A DNA stretch of 64,000 bases, taken from positions 21,824,001 to 21,888,000 of the forward strand of contig JBITNC010000002.1 of NCBI GenBank assembly GCA_050084985.1, given 5' to 3'. Source of the stretch: Nageia nagi (taxonomy: Eukaryota > Pinophyta). A program made the translations under genes and the position numbers. Below the pieces are notes generated by a model. The model had not been told where the DNA came from. It searched no databases and saw nothing but the letters and a program-made list of their open reading frames with translations. Shown in pieces: positions 33,980 through 45,420 of this stretch; within the stretch, counting starts at the first letter, position 1, and every line of letters begins with the position of its first letter.

Positions 33980-35303
33980 TTCTTCCTCTTGATACTTTCA
34001 AGAATGAGTTATTGGAAGCATCACAAGTTGGATATGTATCCTTTTTTTCTTTTTCCAATTTAGCAGTAAGAAACTATCAAGTTTAAAAAATTTGAGTGGA
34101 CATTCTTCACACTTCCGTTCTTCAAATTTTCTTGCAAGCAAAACTTTGCAAGTAATGGTACCATTGGAGAATACACTCCCCTTGCATCACAAAAATCACA
34201 ATTTTTTTCAAAAAAACTCATTATTCTTTAAGAAACATTCCTCATTAAACATTGGGAAAGACAAAACCATATCCCTCCAATAACACTCAAAATTCCAATT
34301 AAAAATGCCAATGTACATACAAATTTCAACTTCAAAAAACTCACCCATATTTTGCAATTTACAAACATAATATTCAGCCATGAATATCCTTTTCAACAAC
34401 TTCATCCAATGTTCACATTCATCAAAAAAACTATATTGCAAAATAATATTTGCAATCATAACAATTTTCTCACAATCTTCAACAAGTTTCATCTTTTCAG
34501 CTTTCAATATTGGAACTTTCAAACATTGTTTTCCATAAGATTTCAACTTGTTGAATACATTATTATCAAATTTGAGCCATGCATCATTTTCAAACTTTAA
34601 ATTTACACCAAACACACAAGTTCCAATTTCAAGGTTGCTTTCAAAGCATCTTTCTTATCAAAACTATGCAAAGAACAATTGTTCACATCATAAATCGCAT
34701 TTTGTACCATTGTACATTCATGTTTATTTTCCTCAATAAACTCATTTTGCTCATCAAATAATGCATACCTATCATTACAACAAGCATTCTTTCACAAGAG
34801 AGTCTTTACTAGTCTCTTCGAACAACCAAACATTCTTCAAACTAGAGGAGTAAACAATAGTAGTAAAATCACAAAAACTATGCAAATCATAAAAGAAACT
34901 ATCATTTTTGCCAGCTAAAATAGCCTTTACAAGACTAAAATCATCATCAACTTTCTTAACTTTCCCCCTTTTTGGAGGTTCTCCAACTACATCATTCTTT
35001 CCCAACTATCAAACTGATTTGCATTTGTAGTAACATCAACATTATTCAAAAAAATATCAAAAATAGAAAATTCATTATTTTCATCATCCCCCTCAAGAGG
35101 ATTAGGATCTACGAGTGTCTCTTTCATGAGACAATCATAATTTGAAACTTGGGGTGCCTTTTCCATGAAACCACCACCAACACCATCATGTGCCTCTTCC
35201 ATGAAGCACTTAACAAACTTTGGAACAACAAAATCATGGATGCCCTCTCCCATTCTTCACGATATTCTTCCATGCCTTCTTCATTTATGCACTCTACATG
35301 TGC
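33980..35303 (-). pseudogene. Element Y downstream frame, unidentified
   Basis: The minus strand has stop-broken open stretches: 35,253-34,987 (FVVPKFVKCFMEEAHDGVGG, then an acidic EGDDENNEFSIFDIF), 35,005-34,775 (KKVDDDFSLVKAIL) and 34,615-34,208 (NLKFENDAWLKFDNNVFNKL...). These probably formed one frame continuing from the Y gag on the far side of Z. It is rich in Asp, Glu, Phe and Cys. I recognise no protease, RT, envelope or other known domain, so no function is assigned. Confidence 0.5.
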
Positions 35304-35674
35304 TATTAGGATCCTACATCCTAACATTTAATTAGGCTATAGTAGTTTATTTAATTATACTATAGGCTTTTGTTAAATATTAAGGGTTGACATATTTGTA
35401 AGGCAAACCACCATTTTGTATGGAGTGACTAAATTAGGGTTAGGGTATGCAAATTATAAATACTTGTGGTGAAGTCATTTGTAAGCATCTTGAAAATTAT
35501 ATTGTTTAGAGCAAAATAGGAGGTAGCTCCCTCAAAGAGGCCTGTGATTCATTTTGGCTTTATATTATAGTGATTTGTTGTTACTCTATTCCATTGCGAT
35601 ATTGAATGCTTGTTGAAGTTTGGAATTTTTATATTCTATGCGAATCCCTTTGTGGAACTTGCAAGATCCTAACA
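35304..35674 (+). repeat. 5' LTR of chromovirus Z
   Basis: It begins TATTAGGATCCTACATCC (from TGTTAGGA...), ends GATCCTAACA and matches 46,881-47,245 with scattered differences. Both contain TTAAATATTAAG, ACCACCATTT, AGGCCTGTGATTCATTTTGG and TTGTTACTCTATTCCATT. Confidence 0.9.
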
Positions 35675-35847
35675 TCTGCTATTAGAGCATCAATTTTGGC
35701 ATCTATGGGAAAAGTCAAAGCGATTACAAACTCAAAAAAATTGGAGCAAGTTGAACCCAAAAGTAGGAGTGACTAAACTTGAAAGGTCAAAGCAACTTGT
35801 AACCAGAAAGCTAAGAGCAACTTGTAGCTGAAAAGGTTGAAGTAACT

Positions 35848-36163
35848 TGTTATGAACCAAGTTCCCAAAATAGCATAAAATCACAAGAGAAAGAGCTCAA
35901 CGCCTTGAATAAGAGATAAAATTAGTAATAAGCCACTTCGAGGGGGCAACCTCCTTTACATCATATCAAATACATAACAATAGATAATACAAATGATAAT
36001 ACCACCTAAGTATATATAGGAGTCCAAGGGGTGCCACTACAATGAAAGGACATTAGCTGACATAACAATAATAATGTAATGGAATAACAATAACCATAGT
36101 GGGCTTCTATGGGACACATAATAATAATATATGGGCTACATGAGTAGTATAGGGGACCTAACA
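35848..36163 (-). repeat. 3' LTR of chromovirus W
   Basis: It reads TGTTATGAACCAAGTTCCC...GACCTAACA on the plus strand, the same length as its partner at 41,982-42,297. TGCCCCTCTCCTTC at 36,164-36,177 is the complement of the polypurine tract. Confidence 0.93.
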
Positions 36164-36192
36164 TGCCCCTCTCCTTCAAAAAAATGTTGTCC

Positions 36193-37420
36193 TCAATGTT
36201 TGAGTAGTTCTGGATACTTTTGTAGAAAATTCTCATCTTCCCATGTGGAATCTTCAGCAGGTAGGTTCTTCCACTTAATGAGATACTCTGAAATTGATCG
36301 ATTTCTTAGCTAATGAATTCTTGATTCAGTGATTACTTCTGGCTCCAATATAATTTTCCCTTCCTTGTTGAGTTCTGGAAGTGTAGTTTGAACTGGGATC
36401 TTGTCACCTATAACCTTCTTTAAGCATGAAACATGAAAAACTGGGTGTACTCGCGAAGAAGTCGGAAGCTCCAATTTGTATGCCATACTACCAATCTTTT
36501 GCAACACCTTATAAGGCCCATAGTACTTGGGAGATAGTTTGTTATCCTTCTTAGATTACTTAAGGGACATCTGTTTGTATGGTTGTAGCCATAAAAACAC
36601 CCAATCGCCCACTTCAAAACTTCTTTCACTATGATGTTGATCTGCTTGTTGTTTCATTCAATTCTATGCCAAGGTCAGGTTATCCTTTAAGAGTTGGAGA
36701 ACTTGTTGTTGATGCTCAATGTGATATTCCACTACTTGAACCTTTGATTTGTCTCTTAAATATGATGTGATGGATGGTGGATGATATCCATAAAGCACCA
36801 TGAATGGGGTCATTTTAGCTACGGTATGGAAGGAAGTGTTATACCACCATTCTGCCAAAGATAGCCACTTGACCCATTATGTTTGTTTATCAGATACAAA
36901 GCAACAAAGATATCCTTCCAAACATTTGTTCACTATGTCAGTTTGCCCATTAGATTGAGGATGATAAGATGAGCTATGACCTAATTGAGTACCAAGATAA
37001 GAAAATAATTCTATCCAAAAATTCCCAGTGAAAATGGAATCTTTATCACTTACAATAATCTTTGGGTTTCCATGTAATTTTTTAACTATCTCCATGAATG
37101 CAGTAGTGACTATATTAGCTTTGAAGGGATGGGATAGTGCATAAAAGTGTGCATACTTGGTAAGTCTATCAACAACCACCATGATGACACTCTTTCCTTC
37201 AGACTTGGGTAGACTTGTGATAAAATCCATTGAGACTTCCTCCCAATGCTGAATTGGAATAGGTAATGGTTGTAAAAGACTTGGGGTCTTGATTGTCTCA
37301 ACTTTATTTTGTTGGCAAACCAAACATTCTACCATAAAATTTTGGATATCAGATTTAAGGCCATCCCAAAAAAATTCCTTTCTTGAATTTGTGGTAAGTT
37401 TTTGAGACTCTTGAGTGCCC
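36193..37420 (-). pseudogene. Chromovirus W integrase and chromodomain
   Basis: On the minus strand, 37,335-36,877 opens MVECLVCQQNK (the C..C of the HHCC zinc site), then VSMDFITSLPKSEG (first catalytic D), IVSDKDSIFTGNFW (second D) and SNGQTDIVNKCLEG, where the third catalytic residue, usually E in GQTE, is D. After a stop, AEWWYNTSFHT and FMVLYGYHPP (36,664-36,858) and YYGPYKVLQKIGSMAYKLEL follow. The C-terminal chromodomain keeps YLIKWKNLPAEDSTWE (about 36,200-36,310), which in active relatives guides insertion to modified chromatin. A stop inside the chromodomain and the E-to-D change argue against activity. Confidence 0.92.
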
Positions 37421-38900
37421 TCCTAGAGGAGAGGTGTGTAATTCCAAAAGAACCTTTTGTTTAAGTTGGGAGTTCTTATTTAAATATAAGTGATCCTTGT
37501 ACCACAGAGAATCATTTTTTCAATTGAATGTATCAGACACACTAGGATCTTGCTGCAACTTTTGAATGAGTGTCCACACCTCCTCATCATTCCTCCATTC
37601 ATCCCTTGCTTCAGCTATCCACTAAGGTTGGAGAATTGAAATTGTGCATATCAATACCTCAACATCCTCATCCTTTCTTGCGAGTGCATCGGCCACAACA
37701 TTTTGCTTCCCTTTTTTATAAATGATTTCAAAGTCATAACCCAACATCTTTGTGACCCATTTTTGTTGCTCTTCTGAAGATAGTCTTTGTTCTAAGAAGT
37801 ATTTAAGACTATCATGATCTGTTTTGACCTGAAGTGTCTTCCCATTAGATAGGGATGCCATTTATTCAAGGCATGTAGTATTGCCATCATTTCCTTCTCA
37901 TAAATAGGTTTGTTTAAATTCTTTCCCTTTATTGGACGACTCTCAAAGGCAATGGGTCTTCCATTTTGCATTAAAATAGCACCAATGCCATTTCCTAAGG
38001 CATCACATTCCATAATAAAAGTTTTTATGAAGTTTGGTGTAGCTAATACAGGAGCTTTGCACATTGCTTCTTTAAGATTTTCAAAGGACTTAGTTACTTC
38101 TAGAGTCCAAGAAAATGCATCTTTCTTTAGTAATGTTGTTAGAGGTGCAGGGATTCACCCATAATTCTTAACAAACTTGCAATAATACCCCATCAACCCC
38201 AAAAATCCTCTAAGGTGCCTTAAGGTTGTGGGAAGTCTCCATTCTTTATTGGCTTTAATTTTGTTAGGGTCTGGCTTAACACCCTCATGAGACATGATAT
38301 GACCTAAATAATCCACCTCCTATACCCCAAAGAAACATTTGGATGGTTTTGCATACAAGTGTTGTGCCTCAAATAGTTTGAGCACCCTGTCAACATGTTG
38401 AACATGATCTTCCCAAGATTTGCTGTAGATTAGTATATCATCAAAGAATACTAACACAAATTTTCTAAGGAAGGGTTTGAAAATAGAATTCATCAAACTT
38501 TGAAAAGTGGAAGGTGCATTAGTAAGGCCAAAGGGCATGACCAAGAATTCATAATGAAATTCATGAGTTCTAAATGCTATTTTCGGAATGTCTTCTATCT
38601 TCATTCTAATTTGATGATATCCCGAGTGAAGATCTAGCTTGGTGAAGTATTTTGCTCAATATAATTCATCCAACAATTCATCAATGATAGGAATGGAAAA
38701 TTTATCTTTAATAGTGAGCTTGTTTAGCTCTCTATAATCTGGACACATGCGCCATGCTCCCTCCTTCTTAAGCACCATTACTACTGGGGAAGAGAAAGAA
38801 CTTTGGCTTGGTCAAATTATACCTATTTCTAGCATTTCTGCAATCATACGTTCAATTTCACTCTTCTAGGCATATGGATATCTATAAGATCTGATGTTGG
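37421..38900 (-). pseudogene. Chromovirus W reverse transcriptase and RNase H
   Basis: RT on the minus strand runs from [12 protein letters not shown] through [20 protein letters not shown], a [14 protein letters not shown] block (catalytic D, about 38,620), [20 protein letters not shown] and [16 protein letters not shown] (active-site DD kept, about 38,430). RNase H follows: FIMECDALGNGIGAIL, IYEKEMMAIL, then after a frameshift near 37,860 KTDHDSLKYFLEQ and GKQNVVADALARK. The catalytic D, E and D remain readable. A few stops (for example near 38,655 and 38,320) break the product. Confidence 0.93.
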
Positions 38901-39600
38901 GAGGAACACTTCTTGGAATTAAGTTAATACCATGATCATGATCTCGATTAGGGGGGAGACCTTTGGGAGTATCAAATACATTGGGATACTTATCAATGAA
39001 TTTTTAGAGATCTGGAGAATTGCCTGGCTTAGATGTTTGGACATCTAGTGAGCATAATTGTATAATTACACCTCTTCTTTGCTTCCTCAAAAGTTTTGTC
39101 ATACCATTGGAGCTGATTATCTTACAATCTTTCACTTCATTACCCTTTAATTCAAACTCTTTTCCTTACCAGGAAAATTTCATGAAAAGTTCTTTAAAAT
39201 TAAAAGCCATTGTTCCCAATGATTGTAACCATTGGACCCCTAAGACAATATCAGCAACACCCATTGCAATGGCAATCATTGGACTTTTTAGTACATATTC
39301 CCCCATGGTTAGATTGATATTATGGCACTTCCTTGAGCAATTTATATTTCCTCCATTTGCAACCATCACTTGAAACTTTGGTGTTGGATATATGAAGCAA
39401 TTCAAATCTTTGGCTATCTTGGAATGAATAAAATTATGTGTACTACTAGATTCAATCAACACTATTACCTTTTTCTTCTTGATATATCCTTCTATCTTGA
39501 GAGTTTGAGGAGCAGTAATTCTATCCAATGCATTACAAGATATGGTGGGAGTCATTTATTTAGTAGTAATCTCTTCTAATTCTTTGGTTGTGGATGATTT
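38901..39600 (-). pseudogene. Chromovirus W protease
   Basis: The open stretch 39,166-39,555 reads ITAPQTLKIEGYIKKKKVIV, then LIESSSTHNFIHSKIAKDL, where retropepsin normally has D-S-G-x-T-H-N-F-I. The catalytic Asp is Glu and Gly is Ser. The flap-side VMVANGGNINC and C-terminal ADIVLGVQWLQSLG are intact. The protease would cut the gag-pol polyprotein; loss of the catalytic Asp would abolish this. Confidence 0.9.
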
Positions 39601-40700
39601 TTCTTCTTCTTCTTCTTCCTCTTCACATTCTATGTAGAATAATTTCTTCTCCCCACACTTATTTCCTTTACTGTACTTGCTATCACAATTGAAGCATAGA
39701 CCCTTTGCTCATCTTTCATCCATTTATTGAGGTGTTAACCTTATAGGTTTAGGTAAGTGAGAAGAAGGAACATTATTTTCTTTATAGGTGTTCGAGGGAA
39801 ACCTTTTAGTAGCCATTGCCATATTTTTACTTTCAACCTTCCTTTCCATACTAAAAGCCATCTCTAAGGATGTTGGTTCAAATAGATGCACCTCATGTTG
39901 AATGTTATCCTTTAAGGTTCCCATAAAGAGATCCAACAATCTATCACTTGGTATGTCATTCACTTTAAGACTTAACTTTTGAAATTGTTGAATGTGCTCC
40001 ATCACTGAACCTTTTTGCCTTAGATTTGTCAATTGAGTAAAGAAGGAATTATTCTTAACATCCTCATGGTAGGCTATCAGTTCCTCTGTAAAAATGGACC
40101 AAGATATAATAGAACCCTTTTTACATTCACAAAGCAATTGGTACCAACAACCTGCTCAGGCTCTAGATACAAGGATGCAATAGTTACTTTTTGTGATGTT
40201 GGTACTTGGTGTAGATCAAAAAAATGTTCCATTTGAAATATCCAAGTGATGGGGTCCTTTCCATCAAACTTCCTCATGTCTACCTTGGGGAGTTGGATTC
40301 TCCTTTGATTACTTCCATTAGTAGAAGCATATCCTTCTAAATTAGGCTTATTAATGAAGGGTTTATCTCCTTGAATAATATCATTATTTTCCTGATAACC
40401 TTGGGCCATATCAACATCTTTAGGAATCTTTCCCTCTGGGTTTTGTATGAGTTGAAAAATCTTTTCCATATTTTGATCCATATTAGTCACCAATTCTTCC
40501 CTCAAACTAATTAAATCAATTGATCTTACCATCCCTTTTGTCAAATCCCTTTTTAATCCCTCCAAATCACCCTTTTTTACATACCCTTTAACCAATTCTT
40601 CCAATTGGGATATTCGAAAGGATATGTCTTCACTTTCTGCTATAGTCATGTATGAACCCTCTGTAGGTCTAGGTGGTGTAGCAATTTTTTTCAGTGGCAT
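39601..40700 (-). pseudogene. Chromovirus W gag
   Basis: It starts at the ATG complementary to 40,698-40,700 (MPLKKIATPPRP...). A coiled N-terminal part with ISQLEELVKGYVKKGDLEGL leads to VDMRKFDGKDPITWIFQMEH, the start of the Ty3-gag domain. After a frameshift near 40,120 it continues FTQLTNLRQKGSVMEHIQQF and SDRLLDLFMGTLKDNIQHEV (39,724-40,137). A zinc-knuckle remnant CFNCDSKYSKGNKC lacks the histidine, and an acidic run (EEEEEEE) lies near 39,600. It forms the particle shell and packages RNA. Confidence 0.92.
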
Positions 40701-41981
40701 TTTGACTGAATATTACTATGGAGTAGGAATTTCCCAAATGTTTTAGTCAAAGGTCCTCATAGGAGTATCCATTTCTCACAAACCATGATATATCATAGGG
40801 TCCAACAATAGTACTCGACCCAATATTTCAGAGCTCCAACCAAAGAGGATAGATTGTACCCTTGGCCGTACTACCTGACTACCTTTTGGTATGTGTGGAT
40901 AGTCTCCCCGAGTGCTATTCTTAGTGTATTACAAAAAAAGGATGGTAAAAAGGTTAACTTGGTTAGTTTTAGGATTCTAGGGGGTCTCCCTATATACGTA
41001 AGGTACGTGGGAGCTCAAATCTATGATAGTGCTGTCTAATGCACAACTGTTTGAAAAGGGCCCTTGCTAATATAATCACGGTACATGAGGGAATCCTAAA
41101 GCACCTCTCTATATACCATGTACGTGCATGATCATGATGGCCTCTCTATATACTCAAAGGTACATGAGAGAATCCAATAGTGGCCTAAGTGATATACTGC
41201 GAGTACGTTGTAGGAGACCACAATTTCTCAGGATGTAGTGCTGGTAAAGTAATGATAGCTCCTATGTTTTAATATGTTAGAACATTTCTATACCTATAAT
41301 ACTCTCCTCTTTTTCCTCTTTCCAACAGCTTTTGAATCACCCCAAATAGACCTTCCAATCAAAATATATGCAAATTTAAAAAATTGTACCTTTTTAAACC
41401 ATGATTTGGAGACTGTTCTATTATCTGACCTTCCAACTAATGTAAATCTAAAAATTTTTCCATTTAGAGTCTAAAATCTCTATCTATGTTAGCCTTAAAC
41501 TTCTTCTTTTCAATTCCATAGGTTTCATTAAATTCTAATATTCCAAGAGGAAATGGCTGCAACTATCCCAAAATGTGCTAATTTTTGGATTTTTCAAAAG
41601 AGCGAACTTGTACGAAGTGCCGCATGTCACCTATTTATTCCTAGACCTTGAAAATTGTATCAAATAAACTTCATTTTGTATCATAACCAATATAATAGGT
41701 TTCACATAGTTTAGAGCTGTAAAAATTTAGATATACACTTTTTAGCCAGAACACCTATTTGAGACCTGCTTTTTGAGACTAGTCACAAACCCTAACTTCC
41801 CTCGAGTGTAACTTGCAAACTATAGTGAATTAGGAGTTGAAATTTGAAATAAAACTTCTTTAGTATGTCTTCTAAAACTCAAATAAATTTTAGAATCAGA
41901 AACCTTGAAAAAACAAATTGGTAGTGAAAATTCCACAATGACTAGTTTTGAGTAGTGAAACTCATCTGCTCTGATACCAAA
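40701..41981 (-). other. Leader of chromovirus W
   Basis: Non-coding stretch of about 1.3 kb between the 5' LTR and gag. The primer-binding site is at 41,961-41,979. About 40,960-41,220 contains three or four imperfect repeats based on CTATATAC and GGTACATGAG(A/G)GAATCC. No protein domain was found. Confidence 0.65.
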
Positions 41982-42297
41982 TGTTATGAACCAAGTTCCC
42001 AAAATAGCATAAAATCATAAGAGAAAGAGCTCAATGCTTTGAATAAGATATAAAATCAGTAATAATCCACTTATAGGTGGAAACATCCTTTACATCACAT
42101 CAAATACACAACAATAGATAATACAAATGATAATACCACCTTAGTATATATAGGAGTCCAAGGGGTGCCACTACAATGAAAGGACACTAGCCGACATAAC
42201 AATAATAATGTAATGGAATAACAATAACCATAGTGGGATTCTATGGGACACATAATAACAATATATGGGCTACATGAGTAGTATAGGGTACCTAACA
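41982..42297 (-). repeat. 5' LTR of chromovirus W
   Basis: It reads TGTTATGAACCAAGTTCCC...TACCTAACA, followed by the TAACT duplication, and aligns without gaps to 35,848-36,163. The densest cluster of differences is around CCACTTATAGGTGG against CCACTTCGAGGGGG. Confidence 0.93.
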
Positions 42298-42517
42298 TAA
42301 CTTGTAGCCTGAAACATCATTTTGGGACCTATCCCATTGTGATTATTATTTTTCTATTGATCGTTCTGACGTATAGCACCCATACACTTTTTTAGTTTCA
42401 AAATTCTTCATTTTGGGACCTATGCCATTATGATCATTTTTTTGTGTTGATCATTTTGATATCTAGCACCCATACACTTTTTTAGTTTCTAAAAATTGCA
42501 ATTCTTGAAATAGCGAG

Positions 42518-43560
42518 ATGGTAGACGATCAAAGATCCTTGGATAGAGATAAGATTTTGAAGCAATTAGAAACTCTAACAATACAAATTGGAACCCATTC
42601 TCTGCTAGAGATACATAGTATAGTGCAAATAATACATCAAGCCTATATTAAGATGGGACAAAAGGTTCAAGAGCTTGAACAAAATACTGCAAGTGGATCT
42701 AAACCCTACGCTAGGAAAGGGTTCAATAACTCCTCCAAACCACAACAAACCTCCATTCTATCGTGAACAATGAAATTAAACTTCCCAAGATTTGATGGTG
42801 ATGATCCTACTAGTTGGGTGTATTGGGCTAAGTAATAGTTTTCTCTAAATCAGATTATTGATGATCAAAAAGTTAATCTTACCTCATTTCATATTGAACA
42901 TGAAGCTGTACAATGGTACCAATGAGCCCAAAAAGCACATGGAACCCCTTCTTGGCTGAACTTTACCAAACACCTCCTTATTAGATTCTACCCAAGTGAA
43001 TTTAAATATTTCACCGATGTGCTCACCAAATTGTGCCAAATAACCACAGTCAAAGAATATCAAATAGAATTTGAGAAATTGGCCAACTATAAGGAAGGAC
43101 TCGATGATGCATTTTATCGCACTTATTTCATTAATGTATTGAAGGTGGACATCCAAGCAGAAGTTAAAATGTTTAAACCTAAGACCATGATGGCTACACT
43201 AGGACTTGCCAAGTTGGTGGAAGATAAAGCCAATGCACAAAGTCAACATACCAAGCACCCTGCTTGGAAATCAAAATCTTCTCAAGGAGGCTTGAAGCTA
43301 GTACATTCCTTTTTGATTAAGAGATTAACACCTATCGAGATGGAGGAATGAAAGAATAAAGGAATTTGCTATAATTATGATGAGAAATTTGCATCGGGTC
43401 ATCATTGTACTACCTAGAAACTATACATGTTGGATGCATAAGCACCTGAGGAACCCTCTAATGATACTTTTGAGGATGCAGTGGCAAAGGTTGAAGATGA
43501 GGAATAACAACCCAATGAAATTGTTCTTGAAATTTCTTGCAATGCACTTTACGGGTTTAA
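42518..43560 (+). pseudogene. Chromovirus Z gag
   Basis: It starts MVDDQRSLDRDKILKQLETL at the ATG at 42,518. A stop near 42,766 precedes LNFPRFDGDDPTSW (start of the Ty3-gag domain) and HEAVQWYQ. The open frame 43,019-43,351 continues LCQITTVKEYQIEFEKLANY and LKVDIQAEVKMFKPKTMM. A degraded zinc knuckle CYNYDEKFASGHHC follows near 43,370. It shares the layout of the gag of W but is much more decayed. Confidence 0.87.
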
Positions 43561-44340
43561 TTCTCCATAAACAATGAAAGTCAAGGGATAATTTAAAGGC
43601 CAAATATTGATAATATTATTGGATTCAAATAGCAATCATAATTTTATGGACCCTAACATGGCCAAAAAGACCCATGCCTACATCTACCCATAAATAATTT
43701 TGAGTTTATGATCAGTAATGGAGGCAAAATTGCTTGCAAAGGATGGTGTCAAAATATCAAACTCAGTATGGGGCATTACAAGATGCAAAGTGATATGTAT
43801 ATTCTACCATTGGGTGGGTTTGATATAGTCCTTGGTATAGAGTGGTTGCTGATATTAGGCCCTATTTTTGGTATTTTTGAGAGCTTTGGATGCAATTCAA
43901 TATTGATGATCACAAATACACTCTCAAAGGACTTTAGGTAGGATAGTCCAAAATCATTAGTTCTCATCGTATGGAGAAATTATTGGAAAAAGGAGGTAAA
44001 TGAGTGCTAGGAAAACTCTTTGCAATTCAACTAGCCATGCAAGAACTAGCTGAAGTACAAGAGATACAACAAGTGCTCACTTGGCATGCCAATATTTTTG
44101 AAGAACCCAACCACCCTCATGACCATGCAATTCAATTGATTCCAAGAAGTCAACCAACCAACATTTGATCCTACTGTTATGCTTACTTGTAGAAGGATTA
44201 AGTAGAAAATGGTCGATGACATGATGCAAGCTAGCATCATCCATCCCAACATGAGTCCCTATTCCTCTTCGATTCTATTGATGCATAATAAAGATGGATC
44301 TTAGTGAATGTGCATCAATTTTTGAGCCTTGAACAAAATC
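43561..44340 (+). pseudogene. Chromovirus Z protease and linker
   Basis: The plus strand shows ILLDSNSNHNFMD near 43,615 (retropepsin D-S-G-A-T-H-N-F-I, with G changed to N), then the open stretch 43,708-43,941 with MISNGGKIACKGWCQNIKLS and GGFDIVLGIEWLLILGP, the flap and C-terminal block. Linker text toward RT follows with several stops. Equivalent blocks in W allow each part to be placed. Confidence 0.82.
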
Positions 44341-45420
44341 ACCATAAAGGACAAGTTTCCCATCCCTAGGATAGAAGAATTGTTGGATGAACTTCATGGT
44401 GTAAAATACTTCTCCAATTAGACCTTCGATTAGGCTATCATCAAATCTGGTTGCATAAAGAGGACATTCCTAAAACAACTTTTCACTCTCATGAAGGCCA
44501 TTATGAGTTCCTTGTAATGTCATTTTGCCTGACCAATGCACCATCTACATTTCAAAGTTTGATGAACCAGGTATTCCGCCCTCTACTTCATAAATTCATT
44601 TTAGTTTTCTTTGATGATATTTTAATCTATAGCAAAACTTGGGAGGACCACTTGGCCCACCTAGACCAAACACTACAACTTCTCCAAGATAACATGTATG
44701 CTAAGCGCTCTAAATGTTCTTTTGGCCATCAAGAGCTTGAGTACCTTGGACACATCATCTTAGAGGAAGGTGTTAAGGTGAACCTTGTCAAGATCAAGGA
44801 TATTCAAACCTAGCCCTTACCCAAATCATTGAAAGGCGTATAAGATGTTTTAGGATTGATAAGCTATTACCGCAAATTTGTGAAGGATTATGGTAAAATT
44901 GTAGATCTCCTCACTGCTCTATTAAAAAATAATGCTTTCAATTGGTCAATAGCCATCGAAGAAGCCTTTCATCAATTGAAGGATGCCATGTGCTCAACCC
45001 TAGTACTGGCTATACCAGACTTCTTTAAAACTTTCATCATTGAAAGTGATGCCTCAGGTGTAGGACTTAGAGCTATATTGATGCAAGAAGGATTACCCTT
45101 GGCATTCACAAGCAAGGCTCTTTCAATTCAAAATTTGGCCAAATCCACCTATGAAAAAGAAATGATGGCAATATCCATGTTGTTCAGCGTTGGAGACCCT
45201 ACCTTATTGGTCATCATTTCATCATTTGAACAAATCATCATAACTTGAAATGCTTATTAGAACAATGTATCTCCACCCTTGAATAACAAAAATGGATTTT
45301 GAAACTTTTGAGGTATGACTATGAAATTGTGTACATAAAAGGTAATGAGAATGTGGTAGCTGATGCCTTATCTCATAAATTTGAGGAACTTGTGGCATTA
45401 CAGGCTCTTTCCTTCCCTAT
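44341..45420 (+). pseudogene. Chromovirus Z reverse transcriptase and RNase H
   Basis: The plus-strand frame 44,451-44,813 has [35 protein letters not shown] and [16 protein letters not shown] with the catalytic DD kept. The frame 44,856-45,248 has SYYRKFVKDYGKI, then RNase H FIIESDASGVGLRAILMQ and STYEKEMMAI. GNENVVADALSHK (45,345-45,380) ends the domain. The RT fingers are mostly obscured by stops before 44,450. Confidence 0.9.

Larger units (their letters stand above)
35848..42297 (-). mobile_element. Ty3/Gypsy chromovirus W, innermost element
   Basis: This is a complete-length minus-strand Gypsy of about 6.45 kb with LTRs of 316 bp at 35,848-36,163 and 41,982-42,297 and perfect TAACT target duplications (35,843-35,847 and 42,298-42,302). 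The primer site TGGTATCAGAGCAGATGAG lies next to the 5' LTR, and a polypurine tract (GAAGGAGAGGGGCA) next to the 3' LTR. Gag, protease, RT, RNase H, integrase and chromodomain are all present in order, with few stops and a few frameshifts. By eye the LTRs differ at about 19 positions (about 6%). It sits in the leader of Z in the opposite orientation. Confidence 0.95.

Noticed and set aside
34352-34761. Plus-strand open frames in element Y
   Set aside because: Shadows of the minus-strand Y frame (34,208-34,615); no independent domain.
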